Shown here piece by piece: positions 1 through 14,000 of a DNA stretch of 64,000 nt. Position 1 is the stretch's first letter. Every line of letters starts with the position of its first letter. The notes beneath the pieces are model-generated. The model was given only the letters and a program-made list of their open reading frames with translations, was not told where the DNA came from and ran no database searches. This DNA is from Cinclus cinclus (taxonomy: Eukaryota; Chordata; Aves; Passeriformes; Cinclidae): NCBI RefSeq assembly GCF_963662255.1, contig NC_085073.1:5945598-6009597 (forward strand), written 5' to 3'. Made by a program: the position numbers and the translations under genes.

Positions 1-87
1 CTTGGGACAGTGGAAGGTGTCATGTCCATGGCAGGGATGGAACTGGATGAGCTCTAAGGTCCCTCCCATCCCAAACCAATCTGTAAT
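1..87 (+). mobile_element. CR1 LINE end fragment
   Basis: Reads CCATGGCAGGGATGGAACTG, GAGCTCTAAGGTCCCTCCCA, CCCAAACCAATCTGTAATA, the typical avian CR1 end in sense orientation. Cut by the window edge. Confidence 0.8.
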
Positions 88-2397
88 AAAAATATTTGTC
101 CTGAGCACCCCAAAGTCCCTGTGAAGGAAAAATGTGCTCAACCCTCTGGAGCAGGGAGGCATTCACCAGTTCTGAATTTGATTCCCAGCTCTGTGGCCAA
201 GAGTTTCATCCCTTCCCTGCTCCTTCCTCTTCTCAAGAACGAGGCACTGCCCAGAAGAGGGAGGAAGTGCCAACTGCTCAGTTCTCAGAATTTCAGGCAA
301 AAGGGGACATTTAAAAATCCACGTCACAGGGGCCAACGTGACCTGAGCAGCCCTTTTTTGAACAAGGGTAGAAAAGGAAGTGGTTCCCAGCTGTGCCCAT
401 ACCTTGGAGGCAGCTGCCTCCAGCCTGGAAAAGCTGCTCCATGGAAGAACCCATCCATCAGACTCAGCTCAGCCCGTGCCAGCCAAAACCACCTCAGTGT
501 GTGCCCACCTGGCAGCTCTGGGGCTGCAACAGCTCTGAGCCAAAGATTATTTTGTGCCCAGAGGAAAACAAGCGATAGCTCTGGGTATTTCTTTTGGATA
601 ATTCATTATTTTCTTTCTGTCTCAGGCAGGATTGCGACGTGTTTGTGAATGGAAATGTTGTTCCATCGCTGAAATGCAACTGGATGGTGGCTGGAGCAGC
701 CCCCAATTCCCTCTTTTCTCCCTTGGATTTTCTCTCTCTCTTTGCTAACTCAGGGGTCTTGAGGACACTGCTGAGTGCCAGGAATTCTTTCCACCTGTCA
801 AGGTAATTAAGGAAGAGCTGCTGGTTCTGCCACTGAGCTTGAGGGGCAAGGACAGGACAGCACGTCCGACCGGCTTGGCAACATCAGCTCCCAGTGTCCA
901 TCTCCCCAAGGAGGGGCCATCTCTGTCTGCAGGGCTCTGAACAGCTGACAGAGCTAAAAACTCTGCCAGATTTTACAACCTTTTCTCTAAAAACAACAAA
1001 TATCAGCTTCTCCAAACTCATCTCTCTGGTTAGGAGGGTTATATACATCCACTTGCTAGAATTACCAGACCAATCATCTTCACCTTCATTCCACAGCTGA
1101 ACTCTCCCAAAATATTCTACATTCCAACCTACCAAATCCCAATCCTCTGCTGGCACTGCACCCATTAAAAACCATTTCTCTAAATAGAAACTACAGCCAG
1201 AGAGTATTAAAAAAGTGACAGCTCACAAGGTTTGCTGTGGTTTGCTGTCTGACATGACAGAATCATGCTGGAAACATTTCTATTCCACATTGGATTGTCC
1301 CTGTTTCACCAGCCTTACCTAAATCCAACCCAACCAACCACCCAAAGTTTCAACTGGGTAATTCTGAGAGATCAAAACCTCACCCTTAAAGACCTTTGAA
1401 TCTTTAAAATACGGACAGCCAGAGAAACAAGATAATTTTTCAATCTTAAAAAAAAAAAAAAATAGGACACAAAACCAGGATCCTTCTGAGCTAACTTGAA
1501 GGTGATCATTCTTCATTCACCAGGAACATGCCCACAGCAGAGCAGGAGAGGATTTTGAATCAGCTACCTGGCAAACGAGTTACACAGTCCTTGTTCTCAA
1601 CCAGAGAATTGCCTCCCTCTCAGTGCCAGAGAGCACATAATTTCTTTACCTGTTAATATTCTTTGCCACTAATCCTCGGTGTGTCTGTCCAGACAAGCAG
1701 GCATTACACATTCCATTGGCAGGAGAAGAATAAATACTCAACTTGTCTGGGCTGACCCACACTGGAAGAAGGGAAGGCAGCACATTTCACAACGCCAGCA
1801 ACGCCTGTGCTGGGAGATACTGGGAGAACTGGGGACAAAGCTCTGCTTGACACACGTCAAACGTGGCTCCTGTGTGGTTTATGGTCATGGAAAAAGCAGG
1901 CAAAATGTTCTTTTCACAGCTCCCTGCTCTGGCATCTCCGAGCCAGGAGCAGCCCAACCTGCCCCTGATCTGTCATGGCAATTAGGCTGCAAAAGGTCAA
2001 GGGTTTTAATAACCCAACCATGTTTGGGAGCTGCTTATTACAGCTTCGTTCCACTCAATTATTAGTAATGAGGAAAACACAAGCTCGTTCTCCCAGGAAC
2101 TCCAGGAGGGATGGAGGCACTGCAAAAGGAATTTAGCCCTTAAAACAAAACCTGAGCCTCATTGTCAGAGATCCTCCCCACAGGCCCTCGCTGAGGAGAG
2201 GAGAAACAGATGCTGAGCAAAGCCAGAATGAGACTCCAACTTAATAAAACAGAAATAAAAACCCAAGGACCCCTTGACCCGGCAGCAGGTGATTACAGGG
2301 TGCAGACAGGCACAGCCCAGCCTGGATCCACAGAGCCAGCAGCCAAATCCATCAGGAACACACAGATCCAGGGGCTGGGAGTGGGGGGATCACCCAC
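1..2397 (-). other. ELL intron 7 (partial)
   Basis: Non-coding. It begins with a CR1 end fragment (about 1-87, plus orientation) and has a poly-A tract near 1447-1462. No further ELL exon or other gene was recognised. Confidence 0.7.
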
Positions 2398-2494
2398 CTG
2401 AGGGGGAGAGCTGGAGTTGAGGGTGTCCTTTGGAGGGCTCAGGGAAGGAGCTTCTCCCTGGAAAGCGCCGCTGTTCTGGGGCTGGCACAGCTTC
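2398..2494 (-). CDS. ELL: ELL coding exon 7
   Basis: Thirty-two codons: [16 protein letters not shown], then a Ser/Pro-rich stretch ending SSSPPQ, then donor GTGGGT. KLCQP follows the VR encoded across the exon 6/7 junction, as in the family. It is the last exon of ELL inside the window. Confidence 0.93.
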
Positions 2495-5400
2495 CTGCAA
2501 AACACAACCAGGGGCTGGTCACAGCCCGTGCCAGGGGGGCAGGTGGCACTGCACACCTGGAGCATTCCTTGGGCTCAAACTCTGCTTGAAGGTGCCATAA
2601 AGGAGCTCGTTCAGGCTCTGGTCTCTGACAAAATCTGGGAAGGAAAAAGTACTACAGGAAAATATCAATGACAGATTGGAATTCCTCATCCTTGCTTTCC
2701 CATTGTTTTTGTGGCTCTTTGGCAATGGAAGGAACACCTTGGAGCAACAGGGTCAAGGCTGAGCTCTTGGACACGTGAAAAGACTGCTTGTTGAGGCTGG
2801 AATTCCTTTTTCAAAAATTTTACCTTTTTTCTCTTGAACTGGTGACGTAACAATTAAAACAAATCAATTCCAGCCTCAGAAACATAATTCATGTAGAGAT
2901 CAGTAAAAGTGGCACTGAATTTCAAGGTGTAAAGGATATCAGATATTATTCCTGCTGACTGAAATACAGCTCAGGGAGACATTAATTAAACAAATTTCTG
3001 CTGAGGTTTTGCTTTCTGAGACAACTCAGAAAGCAAAGCTCACTAAAGAGGGGCTGAAACTCAAGCTCAGATGTTGAGGAATAAGTTCTCCCACTCATTA
3101 GCATCATTAAAACAACATTTTATGGCAACAGGAGCCCTTTCAGCAGCAAGCTCCTCTGGGTCCAGGAAAAGCAGCATTATAACAGGAACTGCTGAGGTAT
3201 TATTGGTCCACCAGGATTTACATTCTGGGCTTCCCAATAATACTTTTAAGTTGCATCATGCAAAACAGAGCTACTCTGGGCTGTATTTGTGGTACTGGAC
3301 AAATAAAGAAACCCTTTTGTAGCAACCAAAAGTACAATTAGAATCACTTGAGTGCCTAAATTCCCCTCCAGGCTGGGTCTCTGCTCCTCTCCAGATCTCA
3401 AGAGTATTTTCCCAGCCCACCAACTTTGCCCAACAATTCATACACCAGACTGCCCCTCAATTAATCACCCAGAAAAAAACCCAACTACTCTTGCATCAAG
3501 TTGCAGCTGACAAACTGAAAAAAAAACAAACCAGAATTCAGGGTTAAAGGTTTTAATAAAGCAGCTCTGCAGTCAGTTTGTCAGGAGCTGTGGAGCCTGA
3601 ATAACCCACTTTTAAATTCTCCCACAAGAAACTGGGATCAGCATTAAAGCTCACTCATATCCTTTAAACATTGGGAAGATTTATCTCAGAGATAACACCC
3701 AGGACTTGACAAGATTTGGCTTATAACCTGAGCTTGAACCTTGGGCTGTGTTGCAGCAATATTTAGACATCTGCAGCGTCACCACTGTCCTAGCTTTATT
3801 TCATTTTATTTAAAACAACCTCAGCAGCCACAGATCAACTCAAGGAAAGGACCTGGGGATTGTAAAAATGGGGACACTGATATTGCCCAAGCACCCCAGT
3901 GAAAGTGGCTTTTGGGGGTTGATCAGCCTCAGCAAGCCTGTCACATCTTCTAACTGTTAATTATGGATTTAAGGAGTTTTAAAGCACTAGGTTCAGCAGA
4001 GGAGAGATTTTACAGAATCCTGGAATGGTTTGGGTTGGAAGGACCTTAAAGCTCATTTACAGACTGGGACATCTTCACAGACCAGACTGCTCCAGGTCCC
4101 CAATGGCGACAGAGGGATGGAAAACACTAAAAAGGAGGAAAAAACCCAGTTGCTTTAACCCAAGCCTAATTAGACCCAGCTTTAATATCTGCAGATGTGT
4201 TAATTACTGCAGCTGCTGAGGCACTGAGTGGCCACTGGCCCTGAAATCCAGGAGGACCTGGAACAATTGGTTGGTGATGCAAACCCCGACGTCTGCTGCC
4301 TCCTGTGCCCTTTTTCTGGGCCTGTTTTTCTCCTGTCTTCAACCCAACATGTTGGTTTTTTGGTTTTTTTTGGGTTTGGTTTTTTTTTTTTTTTTTTCCA
4401 TTTTGGAGCCTCATTACCTGAATTGCCTGAGCAGGGCTTTGTTTGTACAGTTGAATACATCCTTTCCAAGGTCTATTTTTAGACCCTCACCCAAGTGAAT
4501 GCCACAATTCTAGAAAAAGTAGTAAACATGGCTTTTCTACAGGGAGAAATTCACTTTGGGTTTTTTTTTCTAGATAGTTTCTTTTTTTTTTTGTTTATTT
4601 GAAAGCCATAAAGATTGCACGACAGTTGTATTTTTCCTTTTAATTACAATTTCACATCAAGGCCACTTAAATGAATTTTGATTTTCCTTAAGCACTCCAA
4701 AGCACTTGGAGTGCAAGTTTTCTGTTGGTTTAAAAAAGTCTCATCTCCAAGTCAATTGTGCTTTTAAATCATGGGAAGTGCTCAAACAGAGCATGCTGTG
4801 CTTCATCTTAACCAAAAGTGCAATAAAATAAAGCACAAGTAAAAGCTTTGCCTGCATGACAAAATCTGTACCAAGGCACTGAAAATATCAACACTCAGAG
4901 CACAATTCTGTAGAAAATGGAAGATTTGGTTTCTTTCCATGCCAGCCAGAAGCTTCCAATCTTGAAGCTTCACCTAAGGAAAATATCTCTAGAGGGAAAA
5001 AATTTTCAGCAATAAGGATGAACTGAGTGTGGTAAGGGCTGTTCCAGGAGGGAACAGAGATCACACTCCAAGCAGGACAACCAGCAGGAGTTTTAAGGGA
5101 TTTATCCCTACAGAACAACCTCTTGCTTTTCCATGAATCCACAATTTCAATCAAATCTCAGATTTTTAGAGATGAAACACTTCAGCCTGCACAGGAAGAT
5201 GTGGAAAAAGGAAGGAGAGTTTCAAAGGAGAGCTGAGCTGGAGACATTTATTCCCTTCATCTCCCAGCATTTTAGACCAGCACTATTAACTCCCCCAGCT
5301 CTGCTCCCAGCCAGGTTTCTTCCCCCAAACTTTGCCTTTCATGATTTAAAGAAAGCCCAGGATGATGTGAAATGTGGATCCACTTGGGATATTCAAGTTT

Positions 5401-8038
5401 AGTCCACTCCTACAGATCCCTGGGTGATGAACAGTTTAAAATTATGCCAAACTAAGTCACACGCTCAGCTTACAGACCTTCTGATTCACAGAACCTTCCA
5501 TGGCCCAGGATTCCCTGGATGATAGCAGAGAGAAGAAAATGGATAATTACCTAACGAGGATCCTCTTCAACAACTGCTGATCTCCTTCTGAGTAGCCAGG
5601 CCAGTCCTTCTGCACTTCTTTGTATACACAATCTTTCAGTGTGAAAGTGCTGTCCTTGGCACTCAGATTTGCCACCTGGAACAGAAGGAATTTGGAAAAA
5701 CATTGTTAGGGTTTCATTTTTTCATTTCCTCAACCAAACAAGAGCTAAGATGAAGGCAAAATCTGAGCAGACTTAGCAGCTGTTAGTAATGTCAGAGAAC
5801 AAGGAGAGACTTTAATATTTCATTTCCTTATTATTAAGATTATTTAATCAAACTGTGCCTTTCCTTTCGCCTTGTCACTGCAATAATTCATAAAGAGTTT
5901 CTAAAGCACAACCAGTTGAGTGGGAAATAAGTCATATCTAAAAGAGATTATTCAGCTTGGGGAGCCTGGACCAGCACACCTCCACTTGATGGAAACACCT
6001 GGAAATAAAACCTTAATGGGAACAGGCAGTTCACTTATCACACCTGTGCCATAGCCAAAATGGGGCAGTTTATGGCCAAAGAGGAACTCTCGGGGCGATA
6101 ACTTGGTTAACAATTGCCAGGAGATAATTTCTCACTAACCAGCCAAGAGAACAGGCCACAGAGAGCTGCTTTCTCAGGGAGCTGTGAGGAGAATGCCCTG
6201 GGATCACCTGGATTTTATGGAGAACTTCTCCAGGGCAAGAACAGAACTTGGGATTTCCAGTTTTAAGGCAGAATAACACTGAAGGGAGCTCAGCACATCT
6301 GCACCAGGAGCTGCCTGACACAAAACCCTGTGTGGTGCCTGCACGGAGAGGAAATGCTGCTGGAATGGGCACAGCTGGATTAGAATGGAAACAACTTGGG
6401 AAAGAGTTATCCCACACTTGGATCAGTCTTTCCACAGCCCTGACTGAAAATTTAACTTCCTGCTGTTGGTACACGCATGAAAATCCAGAGTTGGCACAAA
6501 GCAAAAAAAAAAACCCAGTGAGGCTTTCAGAGAGAGTGAACCTCCCTTGGGTAGATCCAGAGTGTCATGGAATGGTTTGGTTCCATCAAATTCCAAGGGC
6601 AGGGACACCTTCCACTATCCCAGATTGCTCCAACCTGGCCTTGGACACTCCCAGGGATGGGGGCAGCTTCTCTGGGCAACCTCAGCTTGCAGAGCACTGC
6701 AAGTTTCAAATAAAAATAAAGCCTTCAATGTGTTTTTGAAGAGGGATAAGGAGGCCCAGGTGCCAAATGCTCTGCCCACAGCCAGGCAGAGCCAGCAGCT
6801 GCAGCCCAAATTCCCTGCTGGAGCCCCTCAGCTCGGGGACTGCTACCCTTGAAAGTGGAAAATGCTTTTATTCAGTGCATGGAGATCTTGTGCATCTGTT
6901 TAGGGATTACTGTTCTCCATTCAGGACGTGGCTGTGCTCAGGGATTTCTATTATCCATACAGCAGGAAAATGCCTCAAAAACAAGCAAAAGGAGTGGGAA
7001 GTCTTGAATAAACTGAAGATGCTGCTGATTCCTCTGCTTTTGCTTTAGGGAGGCTACAACCTAATATTAAAAATATTAAAAATCTAGAAATTTCAGAGCA
7101 AAAGGCTGCACAACCAACATGGCAAACTCTCCTAATAAGCGAAAAATAGAAAGCCCAGTTATCAGTTTACATGACAAACACTTTGTTTTTTCCTTTCAGT
7201 GCTGTCAGCTTTCCAAAATCCTGAGCCAAAATACAACAAGAATTTGAGCTGTGTTTTACTTTGAGGTATCCCTGTAAACACACCCAGGAGACAAAAGCAA
7301 ATCCAGCTTCTCCCTTACCATAAAAAAAAAAAAAAAAACCCAACAAAAAATAAAAACCCCAAACCAAACCAAAACACAAACTCTCCCAGAAATTCTCTGT
7401 TTCCTGCCTGTTCCTGAAGCCCAGGAGGAACAACTTGGGTTTTTCTCTGCACAGAGGCTGAGAGCTGCTACCTCCTTGTTTTGCTCGTGTGGGACTCTGC
7501 AAGCTCCACCCCAGCCCTCCCAAAAATAGAAACCTTGCAAAATTGAGGCAAAAAGGCCGCCAGGAACACGGAGTCCTGCGAGAGATGCAAGAGCACAATG
7601 AAACCCACACCTAGACAGATTTAGCTGTGTAGCTTTAACACAGCCTGTAATTTTTAGCTTATCTGTGTCTGCTTGTGGATGGGAGCCCTGGGAGGGCTGA
7701 GAGGGATTAACTTTACGAGCACCACGTTTACAGCCAAATCAGCACTGAGCCCGACAAGGGCGGCCCCGTGGCCAGCACCGCACGCGCCGCTTGCGTGTCA
7801 GGGCTTGGGGCAGAGCATCCATCACAAATGAGCAGCAGAAACAAGAGTTTTTTACTCTGAAACTCAGTGATAGGACTGGAAAAGTGCTCTGAAAAGCTGC
7901 TGGGAAATTAAAGGTTCTGGGATTAAAATCGAAGGAAGGAGTTGTGCCAGCTGTGATTCTGTTTTTAATACGACCTGCCCTGTGCCCTTGGGCAAAGTGA
8001 ACTCCTGGCTCACTCTTGATGGAAAGGAGTAAAAAAGA

Positions 8039-8070
<32 letters not shown>

Positions 8071-11000
8071 AAAAAAAAAAAAAGTTTTTTTTTCCCCCAG
8101 AATATATTCCAATCCAGAAGAAGGCAGCTGCAGCATTTAAATAAATAGCCATGATGTGTTTAATAAAGCAATGAAGGTGTTTACTGCAAGGCCTAAAATG
8201 GCACCTTTAATGTGACTCAAAGTGCTAGGAACTGATTCAGCTTGGAGACAGCTTTCACACTTGACACACAAATAATGTGCTTGGCAAGGAGCTGCATGAT
8301 CTTCACACCTGACCAGTGGCACTTCCAAGCAGGAAAGGCTCTGAGCAGTACAAAAAAAACCGGGGACATCTTTTCCTTCAGATACAAAACTTGTACAAAT
8401 ACAGAGCATTGCTCCTTTACGCCCATGACAATAAAAGAGATATTCAGAGGTTATAATTGAGTAATTTGTAGATCCTCTGTTAAGAGAATCCTCCCCATGA
8501 CCAAGCAGAAGCAGCCCTCTAAAAGGGACCGATCTGGTGAGTCAAAAAAGTTATAATTGAATAATTTGTAGATCCTCTGTTAAGAGAATCCTCCCCATGA
8601 CCAAGCAGAAGTGTCCCTCTAAAAGGGACTGATCTGGTGAGCCAAAACCATCCAGCTTGGTTGCACCCTCCTAACCTGAGGCGTAGCCACGGGAGGCTCC
8701 TGCTATCTCTGCACCAGCACTAGGAGCTGAGAAATGTGTCCCCCACAACCTTTAGAGTCACATTCAGCTGCAGCCTGGAGATAACAGGTTCCACTGCCAT
8801 GGGAGGTGGAGGGGGGGGGGGGGAAGCTGAGAAGACTTTTTTTTTTTTTTTTTTTTTCCCTTTAACTAAATCGTTGCCTTCATCAGAGTACAAACCTGTT
8901 GCAGAAGGTTATCCAGCAAATCCTTGTCCTGCTGAGAAAGTCCATCCTTCTGCAATCTGAGAATAAGTTCAGGTTTCTTATAAGGCTTTAGTGCCAGTAA
9001 GTGCACAACCCTATCTTTGAAGGGTCTCTGGGAAATCGCACTATTGCCTCTCTTTATTGCACTGGCAAGGTTGACTGGCGTTGGGCGCTTCCTGGAGGGA
9101 ACAGCATCGGAAGCTCCTGGTGCAGGTTTACGCACCTGAACCTTTTTGCCTAAAATGAGATGAGAATAGTGAAGTGCAGCAGTCACCTCGCAAAGGCCAG
9201 TGGGCTGTCAGCACCAATCCTGAGTTCATCACACCCCAGGGAAGTGCCACGAGGTGACAGGGAGGGAAGGACAAACACCACCAGCACACCCCCTCTGTCC
9301 CGACGCGCCGCCGGAACGAGCATCCCGTGAGGTTTATGGTTTGTGACAAGCTTGTAACAAGTAAACAGCAACACCGAGCTCTGGAAACCTGAGTATTATT
9401 GGCTAGCAGCTTACATAAAGCTCCCTTTGTTTGCCAGCTTTTCATTTATCCCAAGTACACGTATCCCCACGGTTAATCGAACCATTTTTGCCCTCCCTAT
9501 GAGAAGAAAATTCTGCATTATTATGTAGAAGAGTGGGAAATACGGAGTGGAAAGACCAGAACTGGTCAACGAGAGGCTCCCCGCTGCTGAGCTCAGCAAA
9601 AACGCCCCTCCAGCAGATGTTTCTGCTTTTAGAACAATAGGAACTTTATGGGGCTGGGTCCACCTCCCTTCCCCCTCCAAACACAGCCCCATGAATGGGG
9701 CTGACACTGGGCCATCAGCCTATTCATGAGGGTGCTGCCTGTGCTGATGGAATAACCCCTTCTCCACTGCGTTTGCAGATAAGTGACAACATAAAGCTGG
9801 CTCACAAGTTCATCTCAGCTCCATCCCCACTGTGGTTCCTGGCTGCTGACAGCACCATCCAACAATTCATTTTTTTCCCCACTCCTACTGAAAAACAGAA
9901 CTCTCACACCATCTCTTACTAGAGCCCAAATCCAAGGACTGGGACTGTTTCAAACACAGGAGCAGGTTCCTGCTACCAAAAGCAAACCAATAAAGCTGAA
10001 AACAAAACGTGTGGGTTCCAAGGTCTAGAAACCTGGAGATGCAATCAATAATCACTTGGGCTGGAGAAAGTGACCTTCACTAGGACAAACAACATCCAGC
10101 ATTTACTGTGAGTGTTTGGGAGGTTTATTCCAGCAGGGCACTGCTCCATTGCTAGGAAGCAACGTTTTCAACTGAGTCATCTGAAGATACTGGGGATTGT
10201 CTGCACTGTTTGTTTTACTGAGCTGCACATTGCGTAACCCAGGCCCCATTTCCTGGATTTTTATTATACACCACAGTGCTGGGAGAGGAAGCACGACCCA
10301 TCCTCGGCAGGGCTGAGGGGAGGTGAGAGGGGGGAATGACACCAATTCGCACGTTAAACATCCCACAATCCAGAGGTCAGCTGGATTTTGTTTCCAGAAA
10401 TTGGACAAGAGAAGATTCGTCAGCTTTCTAAAACTGCCTTAACTCTTGCCAGGTCATGAACAGTAAAAACATCACATTGGGAGGTTTCCACTTAAAAGGC
10501 TGGAGCCAAAATGCACAGTGATAGGGAAAGAAAAAGCCAAGCTAAGCCAGGACACAAAGGGTTTTCAAATATTTATACACGTGCATGTCTGTGGATGTAT
10601 GCACACATATTTAGTGTGGCTACAAGCACACATCCCCTGCAGCTTTACCTGCAGCTGTCTATTTACATATCTATTTATTCAAGTGTCAGCTCACATCTGT
10701 ACGTTCTGCTGCTCTCCAATTTCAACATTTCATATAAATTTTTCCACATCTGAGCTGCCTGGAACGACTCCACTGGCGCTCAAGTGCTGAGCTCCGTGTT
10801 CTCCTGGAAATGTGAGAGCCAGCCCTGCCCCTCCAGCCCAGCCTGCAGGAATCAGCTGATGCTGCTGGCACACCAGGACCTGCAGATCCCACACGAGGAC
10901 TGTCCTTCCAAGCCCTTCCTTCTTGGACCAGAGCTCTCCTCCTCAAACACTGACATCTTATCTTGGAGTGCTGTGAGCACACGCTCTGCCCCTGCTGCTT

Positions 11001-14000
11001 TCACACAGCTCTGTCTCCATTTCAGGGCAGTAAAAGGTTTTAGCCAGGAGTATTTTTAATTAAAAAAAAAAAAAGAAGTTTTGCTTCATCTTTACAGGAA
11101 GCAAATTGCTTTGAGAATCTTCTCCCTCAGAAGCTTTAACTTCAGGCACTTACTGTAATGTTCTCAAAGAGGAGCTAAACAAAATAATCTTCTGGCCTAC
11201 AGGAAATCAATGCATTTCCTTCCTGATTACTATCTCCTTTCTCAGCTTTGAGCACTTGGCTGCTGTGACAATGAGTCAGGGTCAGTTCTACATTCTGCAA
11301 CTCAACCCTTCTCATCACAGATCCTCTGAGAAGAAACTGGCTGCAGATCACATGGGCTGCAGGAAAAGCAGCTGCATCAGAGAAAAAAAAAAAAAAAAAA
11401 AAGTGAAACTTTGCATTCTGGTTACTGTTTGTGCCCAAAGTTTATGAGCTGAGGTTAAGCAGGGCCCTGAGCCCTGGGTCTCTGAAGCTCCCTGTGCTAT
11501 TTGTCTTGGTTTTATTTCCTCTGCTAAGGCTTTCCTGCTGCTGTCACAGTGAGAAGGGCTGTTCCAGGCTGCTTTAGTGTCTGTGTTTATTAACAGAGGG
11601 CACTGCTGCCTGTGTCCTCCCTGCTGCAGTCCCGTGGGCACAGCTGTGACACGGTGGTGGCAGTTTTAGCTGAGCTGGCCTCGAGCAGGGACGCTGGGAG
11701 GGCTCAGCTGGGAGCCCCAGCACTGCCACATGACAGACGTGACCAGAGCCATGTCACTGCACATGGACAGCCCACAGTGCTTTGGGCTGGGTGGGACCTT
11801 AAAATCACCCAGTGCCACCCCCTGCCACGGACAGGGACACCTTTGGATTGCTCCAACCTGATCTTGGACACCACCAGGGCTGGGGCAGCCACAGTTCCTT
11901 TGGGGCAACGATAGAAATGAAGACAACACAACAAAAGGAGAGCCTAAATCACCCATGAGGAACTACCAGGAAAACTTTTCAGACTGCCACAAACAAGCCA
12001 ACAACATCAGGATTTGCCTCCAGAACCTTCTGGGTCCCAAATGGAATCCAGAGCCCCAAACTGAGTGGCTGCTTACCTACATATCTCCCCCCAGGTTTAA
12101 TGACTATGGCGCTCCGGCTGCGAGTCTCCTCCTCTGCCTGTGCCATGCTCTGCCTCGCCTTCTGGTAGGAATCATCAGTAGCACACACGGTGATTTTATC
12201 CTGTATGCTTCCCAGGCAATCCAAATGGATATTACCATTGCTGCAAGAGAAATGCAATGGAAAAGGTACTCCTGACACTGCAAAGGGACACCAGGCTGGC
12301 ACTGGGGGACAGCTGGGGGGGGGAGGTTTACTGAATAATAGTGGGGGACACACAGAGGAGCTGAGAGATGATTCTCAAAAAAAAAAAAAAAAACAAAAAA
12401 AACCCAAAAACACCCCACATCAAAACAGATCACAAACACACTAAAAAGGAAGAACGTGCATGAAACCTTTGTTAAGGAAAAGATGCTCCAGAACAGCAGG
12501 TTAAAAAAAAAAAAAAAAAAAGGCTGTTTTTTTCCTTGGATGCCCCACTCACCTGGATACATACTGCTGGATGCAGTCAAAGCTCCCCTGAGGGCTGTCC
12601 TTGCCAATATTGGAGAGATAAAAGGTGAAGGTCCGCACTTCTGCCGGTCGATCGGGCCTGGGGATGGCGATGTGCTGCTCAGGAGAGGAGGAACATTGGT
12701 CACTCAGGCAACCCCAGGCTGAGGAGAGCTCAGTTCTCCTGCAGCCAGGGTGCTCTGAGGCATTTTGCAACAAGGAAAGCACCCGGGTTGCTGCACAGAG
12801 ACTGCGAGAAGAATTCAAGTTATCCCTATTGTGTGCAGGGGGAAGGAAAAGGTAACAGAGGGAAAGAGAACATGGATATGGGTATGGGAGAAGAGTGCCT
12901 CAAAAAGAGCCCACAACCACCTTGTTCTAGGAATCTGACCCAATTCTATAGATTCAGGCTCAAAACAGACTCACTTCTACTGTTTATATTCAATGTAAAA
13001 CACTCGAGGCTCATTTCTTTAGAATTACTGATCCAGCACTAAACATAGCACAAGCCAGGTCACTAGGTAGCATGCTTATTCTTTTTTAAGAAATTATAAT
13101 TCCATAACAAGATTTCATGGCTCACAGTAGAGTGTGACGCTGCTGCTAAATTAAATATTTAATCAAGCATTAAGTGTGCTCCACAGACAACTCCACAGCC
13201 ATCCTGCATTGTTTTTTTCACCCCCTCCACAGCCATTCACTTTTCAAAAGGGAAACTGTCTCCCCTCTGCATTCAGGATCCAACGTAAATGTCAGCATCT
13301 GAGCTCTACTATCACATCAATATTTGATAATTAAGATGGCTTCCAGAAGCTTAGACAGAAGGAACACCAGCTCCAACCTATTTTAGGCCAGGCTTTTACC
13401 ACATGGATTTATATTTACCCAGATTGCCACATCTACGCAGAAAATACACGCTCCCAGCAAACCAGCCCGTGGCATCCACACATGACTGAGCTGGGACAGG
13501 AGGGGTTTTGGGTGGTTTCCTTCAGACCTCAGATGTCTCCAGCAGCCTGGAAAACCCAGGGATCCGTGTCCCTCTGCTAAACCACAGGGATGTTCTCAGA
13601 GGCAGCAAGGAGCTCTCGAGCCGAGCCCGTGTGCGGCGTTTCCCTGCCCTCAAACAGAGCTCCCTTCTTCCCAAAACGAGCTCAGAAACCCAAACCCGAG
13701 CCTTGCTTTGTACAGGAGAACAAGCTATCCCCTGGATCCAGGTCTGAAAATACCGGGAGCAGATTTTTTGGGTGCTGCTGGACCCTCCCTGAGCAGCTCC
13801 ATTATCTCCCCTGCCAAATGTGTGTCACAGCCCTTTAATCTTTCCTGGCATCCTCTGGCCCCACCCAGGCAGGGGGAAGAAAATTCCCTTCTGCTTTACC
13901 AGAACAGGCACAAAGGCAGAGTTATGTAAGCAGCTCACTGGGGAAGGGGGATGGATTTTGCAGCTGGAAATTTGGTGGGAATGGGAGGAAAAGGAAAGTG

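Larger units (their letters stand above)
5676..8895 (-). other. ELL intron 5
   Basis: Contains a CR1 fragment (about 6565-6700), poly-A tracts near 7320 and 8036-8083, the 100-bp tandem duplication at 8451-8650, and a G-run followed by poly-T at 8810-8858. Nothing coding was seen. Confidence 0.8.

Noticed and set aside
12104..12703. 199-residue minus-strand frame with Phe-rich runs
   Set aside because: It reads from ELL exon 3 through intron 3 poly-A tracts into exon 4 in a wrong frame; the spliced ELL exons explain the conserved pieces.
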